64,000 nucleotides of DNA from Rheinheimera sp. (GTDB taxonomy: Bacteria > Pseudomonadota > Gammaproteobacteria > Enterobacterales > Alteromonadaceae), in contig DMYW01000053.1 in the NCBI GenBank assembly GCA_003482455.1, positions 2,492 to 66,491 of the forward strand, written 5' to 3'. Made by a program: the position numbers and the translations under genes. Shown here piece by piece: positions 16,112 through 25,100 of this stretch; positions within the stretch are counted from its first letter, which is position 1, and each line of letters begins with the position of its first letter. The notes under the pieces were generated by a model that saw only the letters and a list, made by a program, of their open reading frames with translations, made no database searches and was not told the origin of the DNA.

Positions 16112-17566
16112 TTATTTGCTCGGTAGTGCCAGCACAAATTCAGTACCTTGATCATCCGACTGCACAGCCACCAAACCCTGATGCAGCTGTGCAGTTGATT
16201 TTACGATAGCCAAGCCTAGGCCTGCGCCATCGCTATGCCGTTGGCGCGCTGGATCGGCGCGGAAAAACCGGTCGAATATGCGACTTTGCAAATGTGCGGG
16301 AATCAGGGCGCCTTGGTTTCTGACACTGAGCCAGAGCATCGGATGCGCGGGAGTATGCATGAACCAACTGGGCGCTTGCTCGCTGATGCTCAGTTCAACG
16401 ACGGTGCCGGGTTCAGCATGGCGGATGGCATTTGACAACAAATTTGACAGAGCGCGCCGCAGCATATCACGGTCGCCATTCACCACACATGGCGTCGCTG
16501 CAGACACAGTCAGCGCCAGCTGGACTGGTTTTTCATCAGCCAACAGCTCGAAGAACTCCAGCAATTGTTCCGCTTGTTGGCGCACATCCACTTGCGTTCG
16601 TTGCAACGTCATCAAGCCGTGATCTGATTTAGCCAGCCATAACATATCGCTGACCATCCGGTTTAACCGCTCTTGCTCTTCTAAGTTGGAGTACAGCAAC
16701 TCGCGATATTCCGCAGCACTGCGCTCTTTGCCAAGCGCCACTTGCGTTTGAGTGATCAAATTCGACAGTGGCGTGCGCAGTTCATGGGCGATATCCGCAG
16801 AAAAATGGCTCAGCTGGGCGAAGCTTTGTTCGAGCCGTTCAATCATCTGATTGACGCTTTTCACCAAGGACGACAATTCTGCCGGCACCAGCTGTTCATC
16901 GAGGCGAGTTTCCAGCGCTTGCGCACTGATGCTTTCCAGTTGCTGGCTAAGTTCTGCTAAAGGTTTTAAACCTTGACGCACACCCAACCAGGCGGCGAGC
17001 AAAATCAGTGCGACGGCCAAACACACACTAAGCCACAAGGTCCACGACAGGAGATGCAAATAATGCAGGTGAAAATCCATCGCCATCGCGACGACGATCT
17101 GATGGCCATGGTCGCCGGCAAACACGGCACCGCGAAAGCTGCGACCTTGTTGCTGATAACTTTGCAGGTCGATTGGGGTAATTTGCGTCAGGGCTGGGCC
17201 GAGTTTTAATAGTGGGGTGAGATCAACACCGGCGCTTTGATACAGCGGGTGCCCGTCGCTGCTGGTGATCAGATAAAACGTCTCGTGATGACCGGTCAAC
17301 ACCTGTTGCAAGGATGCTTGCGGCAGCTGACCATGCTGATGCGCCGGCGCTGTATGAGTTTCATCGACTGCATGCAATAAACCGGCTTGTTGTTGCAATA
17401 ACAAATTCAGTGACACCGCAATGGCTTGCAGTTCGCCGGCATCTTGTTCGGCAAAGTGTTGTTCAATCGAACGCTGTAATGAAAACGCCAATAACGCCGC
17501 GCAGAGCAACACTGCGGCCGCCACAAACAGCAACACGCGCTGGGCAAGGGAGTTGGGTTTACGCAT
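16112..17566 (-). CDS. Heavy-metal sensor histidine kinase (CusS-like)
   Basis: From the ATG at 17566 this is a kinase of about 484 residues. It has a membrane helix at about 9-30, a periplasmic sensor part of roughly 140 residues rich in His (HTAPAHQHGQ), a second helix at about 172-195, HAMP, and the phosphoacceptor segment FSADIAHELRTPLSNL with His261. The ATPase part follows with NLLSNAIRHA, FDRFFRAD and GLGLAIVKS. This is the CusS/CopS arrangement. Its start overlaps the end of the response regulator by eight bases (ATGCGTAA), so the two are translated together. It probably senses periplasmic copper or silver. Confidence 0.92.
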   Translation of the reverse strand: MRKPNSLAQRVLLFVAAAVLLCAALLAFSLQRSIEQHFAEQDAGELQAIAVSLNLLLQQQAGLLHAVDETHTAPAHQHGQLPQASLQQVLTGHHETFYLITSSDGHPLYQSAGVDLTPLLKLGPALTQITPIDLQSYQQQGRSFRGAVFAGDHGHQIVVAMAMDFHLHYLHLLSWTLWLSVCLAVALILLAAWLGVRQGLKPLAELSQQLESISAQALETRLDEQLVPAELSSLVKSVNQMIERLEQSFAQLSHFSADIAHELRTPLSNLITQTQVALGKERSAAEYRELLYSNLEEQERLNRMVSDMLWLAKSDHGLMTLQRTQVDVRQQAEQLLEFFELLADEKPVQLALTVSAATPCVVNGDRDMLRRALSNLLSNAIRHAEPGTVVELSISEQAPSWFMHTPAHPMLWLSVRNQGALIPAHLQSRIFDRFFRADPARQRHSDGAGLGLAIVKSTAQLHQGLVAVQSDDQGTEFVLALPSK

Positions 17567-18239
17567 CGGGCAGGTCCAAGGTGTAGCCCATGCCACGCAC
17601 TGTGTGGATCAGCTTCACGGCAAAGCCGTCATCGACTTTGGCGCGCAGCCGTTTCACGGCGACATCAATGACATTGGTGTCTGAATCAAAATTCATATCC
17701 CAAATCTGGCTGGCGATCAGGCTGCGTGGCAGGACTTCTCCTTGGCGGCGCAGCAGCAACTCCAGCAAGGCGAATTCTTTTTGCGTCAGCGTGATTTTTT
17801 CCCCGCCGCGATTGACGCGACGTTTCAGCAGATCCATTTGTAAATCAGCGATTTGTAAAATTTCGACTGCGGGTGCGCTTTGGCCGCGTCGCAATAAAGT
17901 ACGGACACGCGCTAACAGTTCGGTGAAAGCAAAGGGTTTGATCAGATAATCATCGGCACCGCTTTCTAAGCCACGGACGCGGTCGTCGACACCATCTTTG
18001 GCACTCAGCAGCAAAATTGGTGTCAGCTGGCCATGCTGGCGCAGACTTTTGACCATGGTCAGGCCATCGAGGTCTGGCAACATCACGTCGAGGATCAACA
18101 AGTCAAAGTGTTCGGTCAGTGCCAAGTGATAGCCATCCAAGCCATTGCGTGCCAGCACAGGGTTAAAGCCGGCTTCACGAAAGCCTTGTTGCAAATAGTC
18201 GCCTGTTTTGACTTCGTCTTCGACGATCAACAACCGCAT
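17559..18239 (-). CDS. OmpR-family response regulator (CusR-like)
   Basis: This 226-residue regulator has a receiver domain with Asp51 in LLILDVMLPD and the conserved LIKPFAF lysine, then an OmpR/PhoB winged helix (KEFALLELLLRRQGEVLPRS, TNVIDVAVKRLRAKVDDGF, VRGMGYTL). Together with the adjacent kinase it should control the divergent efflux operon. A perfect TGACAA-N2-TTGTCA palindrome, the CusR/CopR-type box, lies between the two transcription units. It is the first gene of the sensor operon. Confidence 0.94.
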   Translation of the reverse strand: MRLLIVEDEVKTGDYLQQGFREAGFNPVLARNGLDGYHLALTEHFDLLILDVMLPDLDGLTMVKSLRQHGQLTPILLLSAKDGVDDRVRGLESGADDYLIKPFAFTELLARVRTLLRRGQSAPAVEILQIADLQMDLLKRRVNRGGEKITLTQKEFALLELLLRRQGEVLPRSLIASQIWDMNFDSDTNVIDVAVKRLRAKVDDGFAVKLIHTVRGMGYTLDLPDA

Positions 18240-18336
18240 GCGTTGTCCTCAGAGTTCACGCCGGTGACGCTAGGTCGTCACTGCTTGTAGGATTCTAGCG
18301 AGCCATAACGTACAGGCAAAGCATAACCAGTAATTC

Positions 18337-18350
18337 TGACAAAATTGTCA
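18337..18350. promoter_or_regulatory. CusR/CopR-type operator
   Basis: TGACAAAATTGTCA is a perfect inverted repeat of TGACAA around two bases. It matches the core of the E. coli CusR box as I remember it. It lies 98 bases before the regulator start and 77 bases before the first efflux gene, so one site could serve both directions. Confidence 0.8.
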
Positions 18351-18426
18351 TCTAGCGGTCAGCTGGCTGTTGGACGTACCGCAACATACTGAGCAACATG
18401 GTAAAACTCTTCTTGATGGGTAGAAG

Positions 18427-19011
18427 ATGCAACGTTGTTTTGTTCAGACCTGCCTGCTGGCATTGAGCATCGGCTGGGTCAGTTTGGTCGCTTCGCCAGC
18501 GGTACTGGCACACGGCGGTGAAGATCATGCGGAGAAACCAGCCGTCGCTGCGGCGGGTTGGTTGCCGCGTGCTGACGCCGCCTCCGAGGCATTTGAATTA
18601 GTTCTGGTGGCTGATGGCGAACACGGCTGGCTCTATCTTTCAGACTTCAGCAGCAATTCACCGATCTCTGACGCGACAATCACTTTGGATATTCAGCCGA
18701 GCCATCCAACAACCGTCAGTCAGCCACAACTTGGGTTAACGGCCACACCCAACACAAACGCCGGAAGTTATCGGCTGGATTGGCAAGCACTTGCTGAAGG
18801 CGAGTATGCCGTAACCGCGACCATAGTCACTGCCGACAACGCCGATGTGCTGACCATGCCGCTGGCCATTCGTGCTGCGGAACCATTTGCACATGTCCAT
18901 AGCTTCGCTGAGTTCAAAACCGCATTTATTTGGGCTGGTGGTTTATTGCTGGTTGGTGTTGCGGCCTGGCTGGGTTGGCGTCGGCAGCAACGTGGAGGTG
19001 CTCATGCGTAA
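18427..19011 (+). CDS. Histidine-containing, membrane-anchored accessory protein of metal efflux operon
   Basis: This 194-residue protein has a signal peptide ending at LAHGGEDH, so that the mature N-terminus starts with a histidine/acid motif (HGGEDHAEKP). A beta-rich periplasmic domain follows (ITLDIQPSHPTTVSQPQLG, then YRLDWQALAEGEYAVTATI), and a C-terminal helix (TAFIWAGGLLLVGVAAWLGW) with a basic end anchors it. I recognise no named family. Its place as first gene behind the CusR-type box, and the same HGGEDH motif in the next gene product, suggest a metal-binding helper for the pump. Confidence 0.72.
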   Translation: MQRCFVQTCLLALSIGWVSLVASPAVLAHGGEDHAEKPAVAAAGWLPRADAASEAFELVLVADGEHGWLYLSDFSSNSPISDATITLDIQPSHPTTVSQPQLGLTATPNTNAGSYRLDWQALAEGEYAVTATIVTADNADVLTMPLAIRAAEPFAHVHSFAEFKTAFIWAGGLLLVGVAAWLGWRRQQRGGAHA

Positions 19012-20182
19012 CCTTCGCTATGCGGTTGTTTTGATGGGATTTAGCTCGCTGGCGTTGCTACCAGCGCTTGGCTTGGCGCACGGTGGTGAAGATCACAGTG
19101 CACCGCAGACTGTGTTGGTGCAAGGTGATGCCCCGCAACGCCTCGCCGATGGTCAGGTGCGGTTGGCTAAAAGCAGTCAGCTGGCGCTGCAGATTTTGAC
19201 TCAACCAACGCGTGCTCAATCCGCACGTAACGCCATAGAATTGGCGGCGACTGTGCTGCAAAACCCGGACTACCCAGGGCAACTGGCGGCGCTGCAAGAT
19301 GGCATAGTGCAGGCAGGCCCTGACGGGCTTCCCAAAGCCGGCATGCCGGTCAAAGCAGGGCAAATTTTAGGTTATTTGCAGCCGACCGATACGCTGCTGG
19401 ATCGCAACAATCAACAAGCGCAAGCCGCCGCCGTCGCCGCCGAACTGGCGGTGTTGGAAGATACCATCAAGCGGTTAGCGCCGCTGGCGGACTACAACAG
19501 CCGCAATCAATTGGAACAAGCCAAGCTCAAACGCCGCGGCCTGATCAAGCAGCGCCAGTTACTCGAACAAAGTGTGCAACAAGCGCTGCCTCTGCTTGCA
19601 CCGGCGACGGGTGTGGTCAGTGATGTGCTGGTGCGTGTTGGCCAGCGCGTCAGTGCCGGTCAGCTGTTGGTGCAGCTGGTTGATCCAACCCAGTTGTGGC
19701 TGGACGTCAGCTGGTTTGCCGACGCGGCGCCTGTTGATCCGCAAGCTTATGTCGGTCAGTTTTCACAAGGTTTGCCGTTGGTGGCGATGGGCCAGCAGCG
19801 CGAACATCAGCGCTTGCCCTTGTATTTTGCGCTGCCGGCTGCTGCCGCAGATCAGCCGACACTGCGACTTGGCAGTTTGCTCAATGTCACTGTGCAATAC
19901 GGCGACTACAAAACCGGTTTAGTGGTGCCGCGCAGCGCTTTAGTGCGCACGGTCGATAACAAGTGGCAGGTATGGGTCAAAACGGCGGCCGAGACGTTCC
20001 AAGCCATCGATGTCAGTTTTACGCCATTGGATGCTACCCATGTGTTGGTGGCGCTACCTGCACCGCATCACCATGCCGAAGGCACGCCTGCGGATCATCA
20101 GCATCAGCCAGAAACGCTCGTGCTGGATGCGGGCATGCGCTTGGTGGTGCAAGGCGCCGCGCTGTTAAGTCAGGTGCGCTAA
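19004..20182 (+). CDS. RND efflux periplasmic adaptor (CusB/CzcB-type)
   Basis: The start is the ATG at 19004, which overlaps the preceding gene by eight bases and has GTGGAGG upstream; this gives about 392 residues. The mature N-terminus again reads AHGGEDHSAP. The barrel-sandwich halves (ALQDGIVQAGPDGLPKAGMPVKAG and LLAPATGVVSDVLVRVGQRVSAGQLLVQLV) flank a short helical hairpin. Near the C-terminus a His-rich loop (APHHHAEGTPADHQHQPE) could bind metal. It should link the RND pump to an outer-membrane channel, which is not encoded here. Confidence 0.9.
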   Translation: MRNLRYAVVLMGFSSLALLPALGLAHGGEDHSAPQTVLVQGDAPQRLADGQVRLAKSSQLALQILTQPTRAQSARNAIELAATVLQNPDYPGQLAALQDGIVQAGPDGLPKAGMPVKAGQILGYLQPTDTLLDRNNQQAQAAAVAAELAVLEDTIKRLAPLADYNSRNQLEQAKLKRRGLIKQRQLLEQSVQQALPLLAPATGVVSDVLVRVGQRVSAGQLLVQLVDPTQLWLDVSWFADAAPVDPQAYVGQFSQGLPLVAMGQQREHQRLPLYFALPAAAADQPTLRLGSLLNVTVQYGDYKTGLVVPRSALVRTVDNKWQVWVKTAAETFQAIDVSFTPLDATHVLVALPAPHHHAEGTPADHQHQPETLVLDAGMRLVVQGAALLSQVR

Positions 20183-23100
20183 ATGTTTGACGCCATTATT
20201 CGATTTAGTCTCAAACAACGGGCGCTAGTCCTAGCGGGGGCTTTGTTGCTGATTGCCGCCGGCTGGTGGCAATTGCGCCAGCTGCCGGTGGATGTGCTGC
20301 CGGATTTAAACAAACCAACGGTGACAGTGCTGACGGAAGCGGGCGGTTTGGCGCCGGAAGAAGTCGAACAATTGGTGACTATGCCCTTGGAGCAGCAGCT
20401 CAATGGCATTCCGGGTGTGTCGCGCGTGCGCTCGGTGTCGGGGATTGGCTTGTCGATGTTGTATGTCGAATTTGATTGGGGTACTGACATCTATCGCAAT
20501 CGGCAATTGGTCAACGAACGCTTGTTGCAAGCGCGGGAACTATTGCCTGCCGCGGTCACGCCACAACTAGGCCCAATCTCGTCGATTATGGGCGAAATTG
20601 TGTTGTTGGCGTTTCCAGTCGCCGATGGCGCCGCGCCGATGGCGGTGCGTGACTATGTCGATTACGTAGTGCGGCCGCGTTTGCTCAGCATCAGTGGAGT
20701 GGCACAGGTGATCCCAATCGGCGGAGAAGTGAAACAATACCGCGTGATGCCAGATCCGCAGCGGATGCAGCTGCTAGGCGTCAGTTTGGCAGAATTGACC
20801 GGCGCACTGTCGCAGTTTGGCCAAAACAAAAGTGGCGGTTTTGTTGAAGCGCAAGGGCAAGAGTGGCTGGTCCGTGGCCTTGGCCGCAGCTTGGCGCTGG
20901 CTGATCTCAAACAGCTAGTGGTTAAACTCGACAGTCATGGCCAAAGTGTATTGCTGCAAATGGTCGCCGATGTGCAAATTCTGCCTGCGGTGAAACGCGG
21001 CGATGCCAGTTATCAGGGCAAGCCGGCGGTGATTGTCTCGGTGCAAAAACAACCGGACGGCGACAGTATTCGTTTAACCCAACAGGTGGAACAAGCGGTG
21101 GCTGAGCTTGCGCAAACTTTGCCGCAGGACGTTGAAAAACCAGCCTTTTTGTTTCGGCAGGCCGATTTTATCAGCCAGTCGATCGACAATGTTGAGCAGG
21201 CGCTGCGCGATGGCGCCATCTTAGTGGCGATTGTGTTGTTGCTGTTTTTGGCCAATGGCCGCACCACGCTGATTTCGTTAACCGCCATCCCGTTGTCGTT
21301 ATTGGCCACTTTGTTGTTGTTTCGCTATTTCGGCTTGTCGGTGAACACCATGACGCTGGGCGGATTGGCGATCGCGCTGGGTGAATTAGTCGATGATGCG
21401 GTGGTGGATGTGGAAAACGTGTTGCGCCGCCTCAAAGAAAACAGCCAGCGAGCGACGCCTTTGCCCGTGCTGCAAGTGATCGCGAGTGCCAGCAGTGAAG
21501 TACGCAGCGGTGTGGTATACGCCACCTTGATTGTGGTGCTGGTGTTTGTGCCTCTGTTTGCGCTGGGTGGCATTGAAGGGCGGTTATTTACCCCGCTGGG
21601 CATTGCGTACGTGGTATCTATTTCCGCGTCTTTGTTGGTCGCGCTGATGGTGACGCCTGTGCTTTGTTATTACCTGTTGCCATCGCTGGCGGCCAAACAG
21701 CATCAGGATAGCTGGTTAGTCCAACGCTTAAAGGCCATCACGGAACGGCTGCTGCAGTGGGCATTGCCCAAGCGCCGGCCGATTTTTGCGGCAGCGTTGG
21801 TGCTGACCATCGCCAGTGGCGCATTGTTGTCGCACATTCCGCGCAGCTTCTTACCGCCGTTTAATGAAGGCACCTTGACCGTCAATTTGCTGTTGCAACC
21901 CGGGACGTCGCTGAGCACTTCCAATCAAGTGGGCACCTTGGCTGAACAACTGCTGCTGACAGTGCCAGAAGTCACCCAAGTTGGCCGGCGCACTGGTCGC
22001 GCCGAACTAGACGAGCATGCCGAAGGTGTGCATTACACCGAGTTGGATGTCGATTTACAGGTGCTGGCACGTCCGCGTGCCGAAGTGCTGGCGGAGATCC
22101 GGCAGCGCCTCGCCAGCTTGCCGGCGCAAGTCAGCGTTGGTCAGCCGATCTCACACCGCCTTGACCATCTGCTGAGCGGGGTACGCGCGCAACTGGCGCT
22201 GAAAATCGTCGGGGATGATTTAACGACCCTGCGCGGACTTGGCCAGTCGCTGCGTCAGCAGTTAGCGCAGGTGGATGGCGTGGTGGACTTAGCCATCGAA
22301 AAGCAAGTGTTGATCCCGCAGCAGCACATTCGAATTGATTACCAAAAAGCGGCGTTGTACGGCATTCAGCCGGCAGCCTTGCTGGAGCAACTGCAGCAAT
22401 ACAGTGATGGGCAACTGGTCAGTCAGCTGATCGATGGCAATCGGCGCTTTGACGTGGTGCTGAAGTTACCGGAAGCAGCGCGCACCCCAGCGGCCTTGGC
22501 GCAGCTGCTGATTGACACGCCACGCGGTACCGTACCGCTGTCGCAACTGGCAGAGCTGAATGACGGCGTCGGGCCAAATCAGATCAATCGTGAAAACAAT
22601 CGCCGGCGCTTGGTGGTCTCGGCCAACGTCGCCGGCCGACCGCTGGCCAGCGTGGTCACAGACATCCGCGCTATCATCGCCAAACAAGCATTACCGCAAG
22701 GTTATTTTATTGAACTGGACGGCCAATTTCGCGCCCAAGAACAAGCGCAGCTGCTCATGAGTGGTTTGGCGCTATTGTCTCTCGCGCTGATTTTTGGCGT
22801 GTTATACAGCCGTTATCAGTCGGTACGGCTGACGCTGGTGATTATGGCCAGCATCCCGTTGGCGCTTTGCGGCGCGGCACTGGCGCTGTTTTTAAGCGGT
22901 CAGCCGTTGTCGGTCGCTGCGCTGGTGGGCTTTATCACGTTGACCGGCATCGCTACGCGCAATGGCATTTTGAAAGTCAGTCATTATCTCAATTTAGCCG
23001 CACACGAGGGCATGGCCTTTGGGCCGGCCCTGATCATTCGCGGCAGTTTAGAGCGCTTAACGCCGGTGCTGATGACGGCGCTGGTCGCTGCATTTGCATT

Positions 23101-23290
23101 GGTGCCTTTGTTATTGTCGGCAGATGCGCCCGGCAAAGAAATGTTGTATCCGGTGGCGGTGGTGATTTTTGGTGGTCTGTTTAGTGCCACAGTGCTGGAT
23201 ACGTTAATCACCCCGTTGTTATTTGCCCACGTGGGCGCAGAACCTTTGGCAAGATTGTTAGCTCGCCGGCAATCGGCCGAAGTTTATTAA
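20183..23290 (+). CDS. Heavy-metal efflux RND pump (CusA/CzcA family)
   Basis: This 1035-residue inner-membrane pump starts 1 base after the adaptor stop. Family marks are FSLKQRALVLAGALLLIAAG (helix 1), LPVDVLPDLNKPTVTV, and TM4 with LAIALGELVDDAVVDVENV. The TM4 acidic motif carries a DD pair and differs from both the DFG...DGA form of CzcA and the CusA form as I recall them, so metal specificity cannot be read off directly. The regulator pair and operator suggest copper or silver. Pumps of this type work as proton-driven trimers. Confidence 0.93.
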   Translation: MFDAIIRFSLKQRALVLAGALLLIAAGWWQLRQLPVDVLPDLNKPTVTVLTEAGGLAPEEVEQLVTMPLEQQLNGIPGVSRVRSVSGIGLSMLYVEFDWGTDIYRNRQLVNERLLQARELLPAAVTPQLGPISSIMGEIVLLAFPVADGAAPMAVRDYVDYVVRPRLLSISGVAQVIPIGGEVKQYRVMPDPQRMQLLGVSLAELTGALSQFGQNKSGGFVEAQGQEWLVRGLGRSLALADLKQLVVKLDSHGQSVLLQMVADVQILPAVKRGDASYQGKPAVIVSVQKQPDGDSIRLTQQVEQAVAELAQTLPQDVEKPAFLFRQADFISQSIDNVEQALRDGAILVAIVLLLFLANGRTTLISLTAIPLSLLATLLLFRYFGLSVNTMTLGGLAIALGELVDDAVVDVENVLRRLKENSQRATPLPVLQVIASASSEVRSGVVYATLIVVLVFVPLFALGGIEGRLFTPLGIAYVVSISASLLVALMVTPVLCYYLLPSLAAKQHQDSWLVQRLKAITERLLQWALPKRRPIFAAALVLTIASGALLSHIPRSFLPPFNEGTLTVNLLLQPGTSLSTSNQVGTLAEQLLLTVPEVTQVGRRTGRAELDEHAEGVHYTELDVDLQVLARPRAEVLAEIRQRLASLPAQVSVGQPISHRLDHLLSGVRAQLALKIVGDDLTTLRGLGQSLRQQLAQVDGVVDLAIEKQVLIPQQHIRIDYQKAALYGIQPAALLEQLQQYSDGQLVSQLIDGNRRFDVVLKLPEAARTPAALAQLLIDTPRGTVPLSQLAELNDGVGPNQINRENNRRRLVVSANVAGRPLASVVTDIRAIIAKQALPQGYFIELDGQFRAQEQAQLLMSGLALLSLALIFGVLYSRYQSVRLTLVIMASIPLALCGAALALFLSGQPLSVAALVGFITLTGIATRNGILKVSHYLNLAAHEGMAFGPALIIRGSLERLTPVLMTALVAAFALVPLLLSADAPGKEMLYPVAVVIFGGLFSATVLDTLITPLLFAHVGAEPLARLLARRQSAEVY

Positions 23291-23300
23291 GGAGTGAGAG

Positions 23301-23801
23301 ATGAACCCTTCGATCCAAACTTTTTGCAAACGCCTGAGTATGTCGTTGCTACTGTGCAGTGCGGTCTTGGCGACGCCTGTGTTCGCGCACAGTGATGAGT
23401 ATTTAGATACGGTACCGGGCAAACATGGCGGTCAGTTGCGGATGGCTGGGCCTTGGCATTTTGAATTAGTGCTGGATAAACAAGCGGATGGCAGCAAGGC
23501 CATGCCGGTGACCGTGTATCTAACCGATCATGGCGACCAGCCGATCGCCACTCAAGGTGCCGTCAGCAAAGTGACCATCATCAGTCAAAACAAACCCGTG
23601 CAAGTGACGTTGACGGCGAAAGCCCCCAACCTGCTGGTGGGCGAAGCTGTGTATAAAGCCGAACCTGAACTGAAAGCCGTGGTGCAGTTGACGCTCAATG
23701 GTGAGTCGCAAAATGCGCGTTTTACGCCGCTAAAACCAGTGCCGGCAAAAGCCGAAACGCATCAGCATGCTGACGCCAAAGGCGAGCATCATCACCACTG
23801 A
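23301..23801 (+). CDS. Histidine-tailed periplasmic protein of metal efflux operon
   Basis: This 166-residue protein has a signal peptide cleaved near VFAHSDEYLD. The mature part starts with HSDEYLDTVPGKHGGQLRM and ends in a natural His-rich tail (ETHQHADAKGEHHHH). The domain between is beta-rich (FELVLDKQADGSKAMPVTVY). Proteins of this sort are found beside metal pumps and probably bind the metal in the periplasm. It is the last gene of the operon, with GGAG before the start, and a terminator follows. Confidence 0.75.
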   Translation: MNPSIQTFCKRLSMSLLLCSAVLATPVFAHSDEYLDTVPGKHGGQLRMAGPWHFELVLDKQADGSKAMPVTVYLTDHGDQPIATQGAVSKVTIISQNKPVQVTLTAKAPNLLVGEAVYKAEPELKAVVQLTLNGESQNARFTPLKPVPAKAETHQHADAKGEHHHH

Positions 23802-23809
23802 TAAAAACC

Positions 23810-23835
23810 TGGGGCCGTTTAACCGGCCCCATGTT
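23810..23835. terminator. Bidirectional terminator between metal operon and porin
   Basis: TGGGGCCG and CGGCCCCA form an 8-bp GC-rich stem with a 6-base loop. T-runs follow on both strands (TGTTTT on plus, GGTTTTTAT on minus), and it separates two convergent genes. Confidence 0.88.
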
Positions 23836-23849
23836 TTGCGTTGTCTTGT

Positions 23850-25091
23850 TTAGAACACAAAATCCAACGCCACACTGAACAAGCCTGCATCGTTGTGGTA
23901 ACTAAAATCGTACCAACCCGGGCGATTGCCTTGATCCGTGAACTTGTTGTACTCAACTTTTAACGCGGCGTTTGCCGCGACGTTATACCGAACACCCAAG
24001 GTCATGATTTGATGTTCTTCTGCATCACCAACGCCAAAACCTTGCCAGTTTTCGGTGAGTTTTAATTTGGCTTTTGACAAGCCGACATAAGGTTGCCAGA
24101 CGTCGTGGTTATACACGGCGCTGACATAATAGGTCGGAAAACGCGAGCCGTAGCCATCGTCATAAATCACATAGTTGTAATCAAACAACAGCGTGACATA
24201 TTGAAACGTCAGGCTGCCGCCAAGGCCAAAGAAATCCAAGTCGAAATCGGTCAGTGGCCAATCACCAGAAATGATCGGCGTGCCATCGGGGTTGCTGCGT
24301 CGCTCGACAATTTGATCGGTGACGCCGTCGCCGTCTAAATCCAGCTCATCAAAAAACATCACTTCTGCGGAGGTGTTGTAATGGGTGCGGAAATAAGACG
24401 CCCGTAGGTCGATCCAATCATTGCTAGCGGTGACATTGGTGCCGAGAATTTTGCTCCAAGTGACATCGGCGGTACCGGCGATATAAGTCCCGGCTGGCGG
24501 GAAATAATAGCCGCCGCGGTTGCGCCAAAAATCATGCGACTTAATATCCCGCTGTGTTTCGCGGCCACCAAAAACGCTGGTGCCAATGGTCCAATCGCCG
24601 GCAAAGAAGTTATGTGAATAGGTCAAACCGTTGAACTGGGTGATCTCCCACCAATACAAATTTGCCGGTGGCCTGATCCAAGGGTAGGCGTAACCCACTT
24701 CCATGTATTCAGAAAAATAATACATGGGTAGCATGCGACGCCCGGCCATCAAGGTGCCATCTTGACCGACTTGGTAGGTCAAATAGGCCCAATCGACGTC
24801 GGGACTCCAGCCATCAGCCCCTTTCGCGACCACTTGCACTGTGGCCGATAGCTTGTCTGCGATATCTGCACGCATTTGCACTGCGATCACGGATTCTTGT
24901 TCAAAATCAATATCTTCGGTGTAAAAGGCGTAATCGTAGAAATCAACCTGAAATTCCTTTTCACCAGAAGGGTCGACTTCGCCGCTGACCACTTTACCTG
25001 CGACGATCGAGCCATATCCGCTAAAGGTGATCTCGGCGTTGGCCATGTCACACGCCAGCAGCAAACTTAAAGCTGTCACTGAGGTTTTCAT
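23850..25091 (-). CDS. Outer-membrane porin-like protein
   Basis: This 413-residue protein has a signal peptide (MKTSVTALSLLLACDMANA) and then alternating amphipathic strands that start ITFSGYGSIVAGK and end FSVALDFVF, with the terminal phenylalanine of an outer-membrane barrel. An acidic stretch (FDELDLDGDGVTDQ) looks like a calcium-binding loop between strands. It lies nine bases downstream of a small phosphate-binding-like protein gene on the same strand, with GGAGG before the ATG. A second pair of the same kind lies at 34784-36455. The substrate is unknown; the paired binding protein suggests an anion such as phosphate. Confidence 0.82.
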   Translation of the reverse strand: MKTSVTALSLLLACDMANAEITFSGYGSIVAGKVVSGEVDPSGEKEFQVDFYDYAFYTEDIDFEQESVIAVQMRADIADKLSATVQVVAKGADGWSPDVDWAYLTYQVGQDGTLMAGRRMLPMYYFSEYMEVGYAYPWIRPPANLYWWEITQFNGLTYSHNFFAGDWTIGTSVFGGRETQRDIKSHDFWRNRGGYYFPPAGTYIAGTADVTWSKILGTNVTASNDWIDLRASYFRTHYNTSAEVMFFDELDLDGDGVTDQIVERRSNPDGTPIISGDWPLTDFDLDFFGLGGSLTFQYVTLLFDYNYVIYDDGYGSRFPTYYVSAVYNHDVWQPYVGLSKAKLKLTENWQGFGVGDAEEHQIMTLGVRYNVAANAALKVEYNKFTDQGNRPGWYDFSYHNDAGLFSVALDFVF

Positions 25092-25100
25092 ATGGACCTC

